NCBI GenBank assembly: GCA_937871155.1
Contig: CALMXV010000488.1
Span: 1-16,968, forward strand
Length of the DNA: 16,968 nt
Direction: 5' to 3'
From: an uncultured Taibaiella sp.
Lineage (GTDB): Bacteria > Bacteroidota > Bacteroidia > Chitinophagales > Chitinophagaceae
Part shown: positions 1-6,800 of the stretch, in pieces
Numbering within the stretch: position 1 is the first letter of the stretch
How the letters are laid out: the number at the start of each line of letters is the position of its first letter
Notes under the pieces: model-generated
Databases searched by the model: none
The model's input: the letters and a program-made list of their open reading frames with translations, nothing else
Told to the model about the DNA's origin: nothing
Program-made: the position numbers and the translations under genes

Positions 1-38
1 TTCAGCGTATATGGGTTCAAATAAAAACAATAATCTCA

Positions 39-85
39 TGACTCTTAATCAGCGGGCCTAGGGTTCGAGTCCCTACGGAACCACC
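39..85 (+). pseudogene. 3' half of a tRNA-Lys(CUU) gene; candidate attachment-site remnant
   Basis: Everything from the anticodon arm to the 3' end of a tRNA is present and correctly spaced. The anticodon loop ctcttaa is at 42-48 (anticodon CTT, Lys), the 3' anticodon stem at 49-53, and a 5-base variable loop at 54-58. The T stem tAGGG/CCCTA is at 59-63 and 71-75 around loop ttcgagt, the 3' acceptor strand cggaacc at 76-82, and discriminator A at 83 followed by CC. Upstream there is no D arm, and the 5' anticodon stem pairs for only three bases (39-41). Bases 14-20 (ggttcaa) match just five positions of the expected acceptor strand and sit at the wrong distance. A tRNA cut within the 5' anticodon stem is the usual product of tyrosine-integrase insertion into a tRNA gene. 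That reading is an inference, because the intact copy and the integrase are not in the window. Confidence 0.72.
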
Positions 86-88
86 TAT

Positions 89-131
89 TAAAATGAGATT
101 GTAAGCACTATTATAATCTCATTTTATTTTT
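89..131 (+). terminator. Rho-independent terminator after the tRNA-Lys remnant
   Basis: A perfect 12-bp inverted repeat, taaaatgagatt (89-100) and aatctcatttta (115-126), encloses a 14-base loop and is followed by five T (127-131). It begins six bases after the discriminator base of the tRNA fragment, so it is most simply the original terminator of the tRNA-Lys transcript, now left behind an incomplete gene. The stem is AT-rich, so strength is uncertain. It would also insulate the peroxidase gene from transcription coming from the left. Confidence 0.7.
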
Positions 132-263
132 AAAACATCCTACTTTTAAAGCAGCCTTTTGGTTTGAGAACTTAAATGATGAAGTTAAATCTACTACTAT
201 CATTTACTTGTCTTGTGTATCATTGGTTATTATCCGTTTCATTATTTTCGTGAAAAGTTGGTG

Positions 264-1199
264 ATGAAGAAATATACTTTATTATTCTTATTGTTCGCAA
301 GTTGGGTAACCATGTCTTCATTATATCCTTCAGAACCTGTTACAGCAGAGAAGATAGGTGAAAAGCTATTTTTTGATTCGATACTATCTGACGACTATAC
401 CGTTAGTTGTGCTTCTTGTCATATTCCATCATTTGCATTTGCAGATACCGTTGCTTTTAGTAATGGAGTGAGAGGGAGAAAGGCAACCCGCAATACCCCA
501 AGTGCAATGAATGTAGCTTCTCGTGATGCCCTCTTTTGGGATGGTAGAGCGGCTACCTTAGAAGAGCAAGCTATCTTCCCGATAGAGAATGTAAATGAAA
601 TGAATCTTCCTATTGACGAAGCCGTGAAACGTTTAAGAAGTAATTCAATTTATAGAACACTGTTTTATCAAGTTTATAAGCAACTCCCCAATGCTAAAAA
701 TATAGGCTTAGCAATAGCGGCTTATGAACGAACTTTAGAAACCTTTAATTCCCCCAATGATAGATGGCTCAATGACGAGCCGGGAGGGCTAACCGCACAA
801 CAGGAAAGAGGCAGAGCCTTGTTTCGTGTAAAAGCAAAATGTTTCGAATGTCACTTTTCCCCTGATTTTACTGTAGATGATTTCAGAAATATTGGTTTGT
901 TTAATGGTAATAATTATAATGATTCCGGTAGATATTTAGCCACACATCAATTAGCAGATATAGGAAAATTTAAAGTGCCTGGCTTAAGGAATGTGGCCGT
1001 CACAGCACCTTATATGCATGATGGTAGTATGAAGACCTTAAGAGAGGTTATTGACTATTATAACGAGCCCACTAAAATTGTACCTGATGCAATTGGAAGA
1101 GATACGGTCTTGAAATCCTTACACCTTACAGAGCCTGAAAAGCAAGATTTAGAGGCTTTTTTGATGGCATTGACCGATGATCAATTTCTAAAGAAATAA
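264..1199 (+). CDS. Di-haem cytochrome c peroxidase (MauG/CcpA family)
   Basis: This is a periplasmic di-haem peroxidase of the kind that reduces H2O2 with electrons from small c-type cytochromes or other donors. The two haem c attachment sites are CASCH (residues 49-53) and CFECH (193-197). The family block FWDGRAATLEEQA lies between them. Near the C-terminus PGLRNVAVTAPYMHDGSM (about 239-256) carries the usual Tyr-Met-His region and a candidate axial Met256. ATG 264 is chosen because it begins a good signal peptide (MKKYTLLFLLFASWVTMSS). The open frame extends to a TTG at 213, but those 17 extra residues do not look like part of the protein. The length of 311 residues is close to the short members of the family. 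An SDR gene follows 26 bases later, so the two are probably co-transcribed. No consensus promoter is clear upstream; TATTTTCG at 243-250 is one base off the -7 consensus but very close to the ATG. The donor and substrate cannot be told from sequence. Confidence 0.93.
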   Translation: MKKYTLLFLLFASWVTMSSLYPSEPVTAEKIGEKLFFDSILSDDYTVSCASCHIPSFAFADTVAFSNGVRGRKATRNTPSAMNVASRDALFWDGRAATLEEQAIFPIENVNEMNLPIDEAVKRLRSNSIYRTLFYQVYKQLPNAKNIGLAIAAYERTLETFNSPNDRWLNDEPGGLTAQQERGRALFRVKAKCFECHFSPDFTVDDFRNIGLFNGNNYNDSGRYLATHQLADIGKFKVPGLRNVAVTAPYMHDGSMKTLREVIDYYNEPTKIVPDAIGRDTVLKSLHLTEPEKQDLEAFLMALTDDQFLKK

Positions 1200-1225
1200 C
1201 CACAACTAATAATCTACACACAACA

Positions 1226-1936
1226 ATGAAAAGAAATACAGCAGTTATTACTGGAGCTACACAAGGTATTGGAAGGGCAATTGCTGAAAAATTTTTAAAA
1301 GAAGGTTGGGACATAGCTATCTGTGCTCGTAGTAGCCATGACCTTAAAAGCCTCCAATTAAAATGGCAACTTCAATACCCTAATGCAAGGGTAGTGGCCA
1401 TAGTTACTGATATGGAACATATCGATCAAGTGCTTTCCTTTGCTGAAAAGGTGTTGCATGAATTTGAAGCTATAAATGTGTTAGTGAATAATGCCGGTTT
1501 GTTTTTGCCAGGTACCTTGGCAGACGAACCACAAGGGCTTTTAGAACGATTAATGTCTATCAATTTATACAGTGCTTATCACTTGACTCGCTTTTTACTC
1601 CCCTCTATGAAAAAGAATAAGGCTGGTCATATCTTCAATATGTGCTCTGTAGCATCTTTGCGGGCTTATGAAAATGGAGGTGCTTATAGCATTACCAAGT
1701 ATGCCCTGCAAGGATTCTCTGATAATTTACGTATGGAGTTGATACCTGATAGTATAAAGGTAACTTCCATCATGCCCGGTGCCACATGGAGCCGCTCTTG
1801 GGAAGGGGCGCCTATAGATAAAAGCCAGCTTATGACTCCCGAAGATATAGCCACATTAGTATGGACAGCAAGTCAGCTTTCTCCACAAGCAAACGTTGAG
1901 CAAATCGTTATACGACCGTTAAAAGGCGATATTTAA
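1226..1936 (+). CDS. Short-chain dehydrogenase/reductase (SDR), classical type
   Basis: This is an NAD(P)-dependent cytoplasmic oxidoreductase with a Rossmann fold. The cofactor glycine motif TGATQGIG is at residues 9-16, NNAG at 88-91, and the structural Asn in SINL at 113. The catalytic Ser is near 141 (CSVAS), with Tyr154 and Lys158 in YSITK. The 236-residue length is typical of classical SDRs (about 250). An Arg in AICARS after strand beta-2 hints at NADP(H) preference, which is inference only. FabG-like 3-oxoacyl-ACP reductases share these motifs, but so do many other SDRs, and there is no fatty-acid synthesis context here; substrate unknown. It follows the peroxidase gene by 26 bases with no terminator between, so it is probably the second gene of that unit. 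An inverted repeat and a new promoter separate it from batD. Confidence 0.93.
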   Translation: MKRNTAVITGATQGIGRAIAEKFLKEGWDIAICARSSHDLKSLQLKWQLQYPNARVVAIVTDMEHIDQVLSFAEKVLHEFEAINVLVNNAGLFLPGTLADEPQGLLERLMSINLYSAYHLTRFLLPSMKKNKAGHIFNMCSVASLRAYENGGAYSITKYALQGFSDNLRMELIPDSIKVTSIMPGATWSRSWEGAPIDKSQLMTPEDIATLVWTASQLSPQANVEQIVIRPLKGDI

Positions 1937-1945
1937 GGCTGCTTT

Positions 1946-1992
1946 TAACTTAGGTTTAACCCCCATGCCCTATTGCATGAAGCCCTAAGTTA
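1946..1992. promoter_or_regulatory. Nested inverted repeat overlapping the batD promoter
   Basis: The outer arms taacttagg (1946-1954) and cctaagtta (1984-1992) are perfect 9-bp complements, and inside them catgc (1963-1967) and gcatg (1974-1978) form a second 5-bp stem. There is no T-run after the outer arm, so it is a poor intrinsic terminator for the SDR gene. It overlaps the -33 element and spacer of the predicted batD promoter, which makes an operator for a dimeric regulator plausible. Both roles are inferred from position. Confidence 0.45.
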
Positions 1993-2000
1993 TAAATTTG
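1972..2000 (+). promoter_or_regulatory. Bacteroidota-type promoter for batDE
   Basis: A perfect match to the -7 consensus TAnnTTTG, TAAATTTG, is at 1993-2000, with TTG at 1972-1974 as -33 and an 18-base spacer, inside the 17-23 range described for Flavobacterium and Bacteroides promoters. Transcription would start within about ten bases after 2000, giving a leader of roughly 30 bases to the ATG at 2038. Confidence 0.6.
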
Positions 2001-2037
2001 TCTGTGTTCTAGTTGATTGAAACAACCTCTACTCAAT

Positions 2038-4032
2038 ATGTGGCGCTACAGACTTTTAAGTGTTATTATTCTCCTGCTATTTAGCGTTAGCTCATGGTGT
2101 CAGAATACGGTGTTTTCTGTAAATGCAAGTGCAAATAAGATGGGCGTTAAAGACCAACTTCAAGTGGATTATACCATTCAAGATGCTCCTAATTTACGCT
2201 CAATAGCCACACCACGATTCGAAGATTTTGTGGTGGTTGCCGGTCCATTTTCAAGACAAAGTAGCAATGTATCCATCATGGGTAATAAGATGGTACAATC
2301 AATAAGTTTAACCTACTCTTACATCCTTCAACCCAAGAAAACCGGGACCCTCACTGTGCCTTCTACCACTGCTAAAGATGCTAGTGGAGAATCGTATCAA
2401 TCCAATAGCCTTACAATACAAGTTGTGAATGGCTCTTTAGCTAAACAAGAAGCTCCTTCTAACGATCCTTTTGATGATCCTTTTTTTCAAGACCCTTTTG
2501 CTGCTATTCGTCAGCAACAACTTGCTAGACAAAGAGCCTTAGCCGGTGCCCACCAACCTAAACAACAACCAGCAGCTCAGATAGATGATAAATCGACCAT
2601 GGAGGAGGTGTATAAGAATCTATTTATGCGTGCTACTGTGGATAAGACAAAAGTGCATGTTGGCGAGCAAATAACGGTGACCTATAAGCTTTATACACGA
2701 ATTCCTATGAATGCTGCAATCTCAAAGCTGCCTGCATTGAATGGGTTTTGGACACAAGATTTTGAAATTGCCAAAGGCGGTGCCCTTAAGCCGGAAGAAG
2801 AAATAGTGAATGGAAAACCTTACCAAGTTTTTATCGTGAAGAAGTCTGCCTTATTTCCTCAACAAGTGGGCACGCTAACCCTAGACCCTGCCGAAGCACA
2901 AGGTACTGCACGAATTGTTCAGCGTGTAAAACAGCAAAATCCGTTTGGGGATATGTTTGATATGGATCCATTTTTCAAACAAGCTATCAGTCAAATGATG
3001 CAAGACCCTTTTGGGGATATGTTTGGAAATGCCTATAAAGATGTGCCGGTTACAATGAAGAGCGCACCTATTAAAATTGAAGTACTTCCACTACCTGAAA
3101 ACGGAAAACCTAAAGAATTTGGTAATGCTGTAGGCACCTTTAACATAGCTAGCAAAGTAGATAAAACTAAACTGACAACTGATGATGTGCTTACCTATAC
3201 TGTGACAATCTCCGGAAGCGGTAACTTAAAATTAATTGAACCTCCTGTTTTAGCTTTACCCAATGGATTATCTTCATTTGAGCCTACGGTAATAGATACC
3301 ATCACTGGAAGAACGACGACCATTTCAGGTTCTAAGATTATTAACTATTCCATATCTGCTAATGTTCCCGGAAATTACGAATTGCCTTCTATCCCTTTTA
3401 CCTATTTCGACCCTCATACCTCATCTTATAAAACACTCACTACAGAGCCTATAAAAATAACCGTTGATAAAGGCAAGCATTATAACCCAAAGCAAGACCA
3501 AAAGACGTTGATAGCCGACCTTCATCCTATCAGTACTAAACCGCTTAGTAAATTAACTTTACAGAGTACTCCTCTGTTTTTTAAAGCAGCCTATTGGAGT
3601 ATGTATGCCCTTCCTTTGATGGCTTTTGTAGGGTTATTGGTTTGGCGAAGAAAAGAAGAGGATGAAGCTCGAAACTCGCATAAGTTTAAAAATAAACGAG
3701 CCAACAAAGTAGCCTTAAAACGACTTTCAACAGCACAAAAATATTTACAGTCACAAAACCATGCTGCGTTTTATGAAGAAATTTCAAAAGCAGTTTGGTT
3801 ATATCTAAGTGATAAGTTTTCGATTCCTTTAGCGCATCTTTCGAGAGAACAAGCAGCAACAACTTTGCAACAACATCAAGTAGATGCTATGTTACAAACT
3901 AGAATCAATGAAGTGATGAACACTTGCGAAACGGCATTATACACGCCACAATCGGGTAAGCAACAGATGCAGCACACCTATGAAGAAGCAATAGATATCA
4001 TCAGTAAACTGGAGCAGGTAATTAGAAAATGA
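2038..4032 (+). CDS. batD: BatD family protein (membrane-anchored, aerotolerance-associated)
   Basis: BatD proteins are large periplasmic proteins anchored by one C-terminal membrane helix, encoded in the bat (Bacteroides aerotolerance) cluster with the von Willebrand A-domain proteins BatA and BatB. Biochemical function is unsettled. Here a signal peptide (about residues 1-21, MWRYRLLSVIILLLFSVSSWC) is followed by the BatD beta-sandwich region. Typical blocks are the opening VFSVNASANKMGVKDQLQVDYTI and the later VDKTKVHVGEQITVTYKLYT. One membrane segment lies near 516-538 (YWSMYALPLMAFVGLLVWRRK), and a helical cytoplasmic tail of about 125 residues follows. Two Asp-Pro-Phe-rich stretches occur at about 143-155 and 301-329. 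ATG 2038 is preferred because it starts the signal peptide; a TTG at 2017 would add seven residues. batE starts within the last four bases. batA, batB and moxR are absent upstream, where an SDR gene sits instead. Confidence 0.93.
   Translation: MWRYRLLSVIILLLFSVSSWCQNTVFSVNASANKMGVKDQLQVDYTIQDAPNLRSIATPRFEDFVVVAGPFSRQSSNVSIMGNKMVQSISLTYSYILQPKKTGTLTVPSTTAKDASGESYQSNSLTIQVVNGSLAKQEAPSNDPFDDPFFQDPFAAIRQQQLARQRALAGAHQPKQQPAAQIDDKSTMEEVYKNLFMRATVDKTKVHVGEQITVTYKLYTRIPMNAAISKLPALNGFWTQDFEIAKGGALKPEEEIVNGKPYQVFIVKKSALFPQQVGTLTLDPAEAQGTARIVQRVKQQNPFGDMFDMDPFFKQAISQMMQDPFGDMFGNAYKDVPVTMKSAPIKIEVLPLPENGKPKEFGNAVGTFNIASKVDKTKLTTDDVLTYTVTISGSGNLKLIEPPVLALPNGLSSFEPTVIDTITGRTTTISGSKIINYSISANVPGNYELPSIPFTYFDPHTSSYKTLTTEPIKITVDKGKHYNPKQDQKTLIADLHPISTKPLSKLTLQSTPLFFKAAYWSMYALPLMAFVGLLVWRRKEEDEARNSHKFKNKRANKVALKRLSTAQKYLQSQNHAAFYEEISKAVWLYLSDKFSIPLAHLSREQAATTLQQHQVDAMLQTRINEVMNTCETALYTPQSGKQQMQHTYEEAIDIISKLEQVIRK
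2944..3025 (+). repeat. Short direct repeat within batD (PFGDMF units)
   Basis: The 16-base string tttggggatatgtttg occurs at 2944-2959 and again at 3010-3025, 66 bases (22 codons) apart in the same frame. It encodes FGDMF in NPFGDMF and DPFGDMF, with DPFFKQ between them. This forms a Phe/Met/Asp-rich linker that echoes the DPFDDPFFQDPF stretch at about 2464-2500. The near-identical codon use suggests a local duplication rather than convergence on the same residues. Confidence 0.75.
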
Positions 4033-4775
4033 AACAAATTGTAGTCATCCTCATCACACTATTAATAGGGGGCAAGAGCATTGCTAATGAAGCCATCCCC
4101 TACAACCAATGGTGGTCACAAGCGAATAGGTTTTATCAAAAAAAAAGCTTTGATAGTGCCGTAGTGTATTATGAAAAAATTGCCAGATACCAACCTTCCA
4201 ATGAGGTGCTTTATTACAATTTAGGGAATGCCTATTATCGGCTGAATAAAATTGGCTATGCGATATTGAACTATAATAAAGCCCTTCGTTTAAAGCCAGA
4301 TTATAATCAAGCCTCCGATAATTTAGCCCTAGCTCAAAATAGAATAAAAGGAAGGCTGCCAGAACTGCAAGAAGTCTTTTTTATCAGTTGGTGGAATCAA
4401 CTTACAGTACCTGCATACGCTTCCTCTTGGGCAATCCTATCTTTAGTCGTTTTCCTCCTCTTACTAGGTGTTATTTTTTGGAATAAACATAAAAGACAGG
4501 TGGTCATTCATCAGGGGATATTATATGCTTTGGTTGTTGTTTTCCTCTGTGTATTATCGTTGACTTATGTGAGCGCACAGCGTAATAATTTCTCAGAAAA
4601 TGCAGTAGTAGTAATGGATTCAGCGGTCTTTAAAATGAAAGTATCGGGTAAAGTAGAGTCCGTTCCTGAAGGCACCTTAGTAACCATCGAACGAAAAGAA
4701 AATGATAGGGTAGAAGTCTCCTTACCGGACGGAAGAGTAGGAATAATAGACACTACTGCTATAAAAATAATATAA
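4029..4775 (+). CDS. batE: BatE-like TPR and SH3 membrane protein
   Basis: Order of parts: signal peptide (residues 1 to about 19), TPR units from about 24 to 102, two membrane helices (about 129-152 and 161-181), then a C-terminal SH3-like domain (about 190-248). The clearest TPR pieces are ANRFYQKKSFDSAVVYYEKIARYQP and LYYNLGNAYYRLNKIGYAILNYNKALRLKP. The SH3 part is recognisable from VVMDSAVFKMKVSGKVESVPEGTLVTIERKENDRVEVSLPDGR. This is the BatE architecture: a periplasmic protein-protein interaction scaffold thought to work with BatD and BatA/B. It overlaps batD by four bases (ATGA), so the two are translationally coupled. The next gene begins 17 bases after its stop and is likely on the same transcript. 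The call rests on both architecture and position after batD. Confidence 0.88.
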   Translation: MKQIVVILITLLIGGKSIANEAIPYNQWWSQANRFYQKKSFDSAVVYYEKIARYQPSNEVLYYNLGNAYYRLNKIGYAILNYNKALRLKPDYNQASDNLALAQNRIKGRLPELQEVFFISWWNQLTVPAYASSWAILSLVVFLLLLGVIFWNKHKRQVVIHQGILYALVVVFLCVLSLTYVSAQRNNFSENAVVVMDSAVFKMKVSGKVESVPEGTLVTIERKENDRVEVSLPDGRVGIIDTTAIKII

Positions 4776-4792
4776 CAGTATCTTTACCGCTG

Positions 4793-5440
4793 ATGCGTAC
4801 CTATAGTGTAAAAACTCCTTCTTGGCTACCTCGTTTTTTTCCCAAAGAGTTAATTTGGAAAATTCCAGTTGTTGATAATACCATATACTTGACGTTTGAT
4901 GATGGGCCTAATCCTATAGCTACTCCTTTTGTGTTGGATGTGTTGAAGCAGTTTGATGTAAAAGCAACGTTTTTTTGTATAGGGAAAAATATAGAAGCGC
5001 ACCCTGAAATCTATCAAAGAATCCTTGATGAAAATCATGTAGTAGGCAATCATACCTATCAACATTATAACGGCTGGAAGACCAATAACCATCAATATTT
5101 AAAAAGCATTTTTAAAACCCAACAACTGATAGAACATAAGCTTTTCAGACCTCCTTATGGAAGAATAAAAATATCTCAAGCCAAAAAGTTAGTAGAACGT
5201 GGATGGAAAATAATCATGTGGGATGTGCTCAGTGGTGATTTTGATACAACATTAGATTCAACTACCTGTATCAATAATGTACTCTCAAATATAGAACAGG
5301 GTTCAATAATAGTTTTTCATGATAGTGAAAAGGCATTTCCTAGAATGAAAGAAGCCCTGCCAGATGTAGTGGCGTACTGTAAAGAACAGGGTTTTAAGAT
5401 GGCACCTTTACCAACTAATACTATAAAGCAGGTGTCTTAA
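4793..5440 (+). CDS. Polysaccharide deacetylase family protein (CE4, NodB homology domain)
   Basis: CE4 enzymes remove N- or O-acetyl groups from chitin, peptidoglycan, xylan or exopolysaccharide using a divalent metal. All motifs are visible: TFDDGP (34-39, with catalytic-base Asp36 and metal-binding Asp37), HTYQH (87-91, the HTxxH metal site), RPPYG (119-123), a WDVLSGDF region (143-150), and VFHDS (174-178) with the second catalytic His176. The 215 residues are essentially the bare NodB domain. No signal peptide or membrane anchor is evident, so it either acts in the cytoplasm or leaves by an unrecognised route. That is unusual for enzymes acting on cell-wall polymers but common for short Bacteroidota members. 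It follows batE by 17 bases and is likely part of the batDE transcript. The substrate cannot be assigned. Confidence 0.92.
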   Translation: MRTYSVKTPSWLPRFFPKELIWKIPVVDNTIYLTFDDGPNPIATPFVLDVLKQFDVKATFFCIGKNIEAHPEIYQRILDENHVVGNHTYQHYNGWKTNNHQYLKSIFKTQQLIEHKLFRPPYGRIKISQAKKLVERGWKIIMWDVLSGDFDTTLDSTTCINNVLSNIEQGSIIVFHDSEKAFPRMKEALPDVVAYCKEQGFKMAPLPTNTIKQVS

Positions 5441-5491
5441 ACAGAATCTTCATCAAGAATAGTTTTAAATCATTTAATCGAATAGACAAGT

Positions 5492-5944
5492 ATGAAAAAT
5501 GTTTTTAATCAAGAGGATGTTACCTCTATCATTCAAAGAATTGAACAACTAACACCCAATACCCAGCCTGCATGGGGTAAAATGAGTGTAGAAAAAATGC
5601 TGGCTCATTGTAATGTAACTTATGAAATGGTGTATGAGGATAAACATCCAAAACCTAAAGGAATTACAAAATTTATTTTAAAGCTATTCGTAAAGAAATA
5701 TGTTGTTGGAGAGAAACCATTCAGAAGAAACGAACAGACCGCACCACAGTTTATCATAGCTGATGAAAGGAAATTTGAAGTAGAAAAGAAACGGTTGATT
5801 GATTATATCAACAAAACCTTAGCTCTTGGTGCCTCTGCGTTTGAAGGGAAAGAATCTCATTCTTTTGGAGCCTTATCTAGTGCAGAATGGAATGTGATGT
5901 TTAGTAAACATTTGGATCATCATCTTACTCAATTTGGTGTATAA
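5492..5944 (+). CDS. DUF1569 family protein (DinB-like fold)
   Basis: This is a 150-residue cytoplasmic protein matching the DUF1569 pattern: an N-terminal helix with NTQPAWGKMSVEKMLAHC (about 22-39) and a C-terminal HLDHHLTQFGV. The family belongs to the DinB/YfiT four-helix metal-binding superfamily. The conserved His in MLAHC and the C-terminal HxxHH cluster are the likely metal ligands. No reaction is established; relatives include thiol-dependent transferases (bacillithiol and mycothiol S-transferases), so thiol chemistry is a possibility only. It lies 51 bases after the deacetylase and 76 before the TatD gene, all on the same strand. TAGTTTTA at 5460-5467 is one base off the -7 consensus and might give it its own promoter. 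Confidence 0.85.
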   Translation: MKNVFNQEDVTSIIQRIEQLTPNTQPAWGKMSVEKMLAHCNVTYEMVYEDKHPKPKGITKFILKLFVKKYVVGEKPFRRNEQTAPQFIIADERKFEVEKKRLIDYINKTLALGASAFEGKESHSFGALSSAEWNVMFSKHLDHHLTQFGV

Positions 5945-6020
5945 ATTCTTTATTCAAGACTGCTACCTTACTTAATGGTATAAAACTCCAATAAAGAAGA
6001 TAGCCTAAAACTAACGAACC

Positions 6021-6788
6021 GTGTTTGTAGATACCCATGCACATATTTATGACGAAAGCTTGATGAACGAAGCCGAGGTGGTTGTGCAGCGAGCATTGGA
6101 AGCTAAAGTAGAGCGAATTTATATGCCCAATTGTGATAATGCTACCATAACTCCTATGATGCAGTTGGCTACTGATTATCCTGAACATTGTTTCCCGATG
6201 ATTGGATTGCATCCTTGCTATGTAAAAGAAAATTATCAGCAAGAACTAGCTCAAATGGAAAGCTGGCTGGAGGATAAAAGAATCGTAGCTGTAGGCGAGA
6301 TAGGGTTAGATTATTACTGGGACCTAAGCTTTAAGACACAACAAATTGATGCATTTAATCAGCAGATGGATTGGGCATTACAATATCATTTACCCATAGT
6401 AATACATAGCCGAGATTCCACACAAGATTGTATTGATTGGGTTCGTAAAAAGCAAAATGGAAACCTTAAAGGTGTGTTTCATTGTTTCAGTGGAACTGTT
6501 GAAGAAGCTAAGGCAGTAGTTGATTTAGGGTTCTATCTGGGAATTGGAGGAGTGGTAACCTATAAGAAATCCAACCTCCCTGCAATCATTGCTGCTATTG
6601 GATTGCAACATATCCTACTTGAAACGGATGCTCCTTATCTAGCGCCCACTCCCTATCGAGGCAAGCGAAATGAAAGCAGTTATATCCCCATCATTGCACA
6701 AAAGATAGCAGAGGTATTGAATACAGACTTAAATGAAGTAGCGACAATCACCACAAAGAATGCAACGCTACTTTATCAGAGAGGATAA
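6021..6788 (+). CDS. TatD family metal-dependent hydrolase (DNase-like)
   Basis: This is an amidohydrolase-fold enzyme; characterised relatives are Mg/Mn-dependent 3'-5' DNases acting in DNA repair or processing. The start is GTG at 6021: it places the family N-terminus MFVDTHAHIY right at the beginning (metal ligands His6 and His8), and no suitable upstream ATG exists. Other ligands are visible at Glu93 (GEIGLDYYW), His129 (VIHSRD), His154 (FHCFSG) and Asp203 (LLETDAPYLAPTPYRGKRNE). The 255 residues match the usual 255-265. It is the last plus-strand gene before a convergent pair; its stop is 12 bases from that of the GmhB-like gene, and no terminator hairpin is evident between them. Which of the TatD, YcfH or YjjV groups it belongs to cannot be settled by eye, though the TPYRGKRNE segment resembles the YcfH/YabD type. 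Confidence 0.94.
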   Translation: MFVDTHAHIYDESLMNEAEVVVQRALEAKVERIYMPNCDNATITPMMQLATDYPEHCFPMIGLHPCYVKENYQQELAQMESWLEDKRIVAVGEIGLDYYWDLSFKTQQIDAFNQQMDWALQYHLPIVIHSRDSTQDCIDWVRKKQNGNLKGVFHCFSGTVEEAKAVVDLGFYLGIGGVVTYKKSNLPAIIAAIGLQHILLETDAPYLAPTPYRGKRNESSYIPIIAQKIAEVLNTDLNEVATITTKNATLLYQRG

Positions 6789-6800
6789 CCCCCTTATGAT

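Noticed and set aside
1..85. Complete tRNA-Lys gene, or a tRNA interrupted by a group I intron
   Set aside because: There is no D arm, and the 5' acceptor-like ggttcaa at 14-20 pairs for only five bases at the wrong spacing. Group I introns sit in the anticodon loop, whereas here the whole loop is intact and the break is in the 5' stem.
213..263. N-terminal extension of the di-haem peroxidase from TTG 213
   Set aside because: ATG 264 begins a clean signal peptide, and the 17 upstream residues do not resemble the family.
5460..5467. Promoter for the DUF1569 gene (TAGTTTTA)
   Set aside because: It lacks the final G of the -7 consensus and has no TTG at suitable distance, so I did not list it as a feature.
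5925..6242. Minus-strand 105-codon open frame over the TatD start
   Set aside because: It is a shadow of the TatD gene, whose metal-binding N-terminus lies in the plus-strand frame, and it matches no family I recognise.
6789..6800. Bidirectional terminator between the convergent TatD and GmhB-like genes
   Set aside because: The 12-base gap and its flanks show no inverted repeat.
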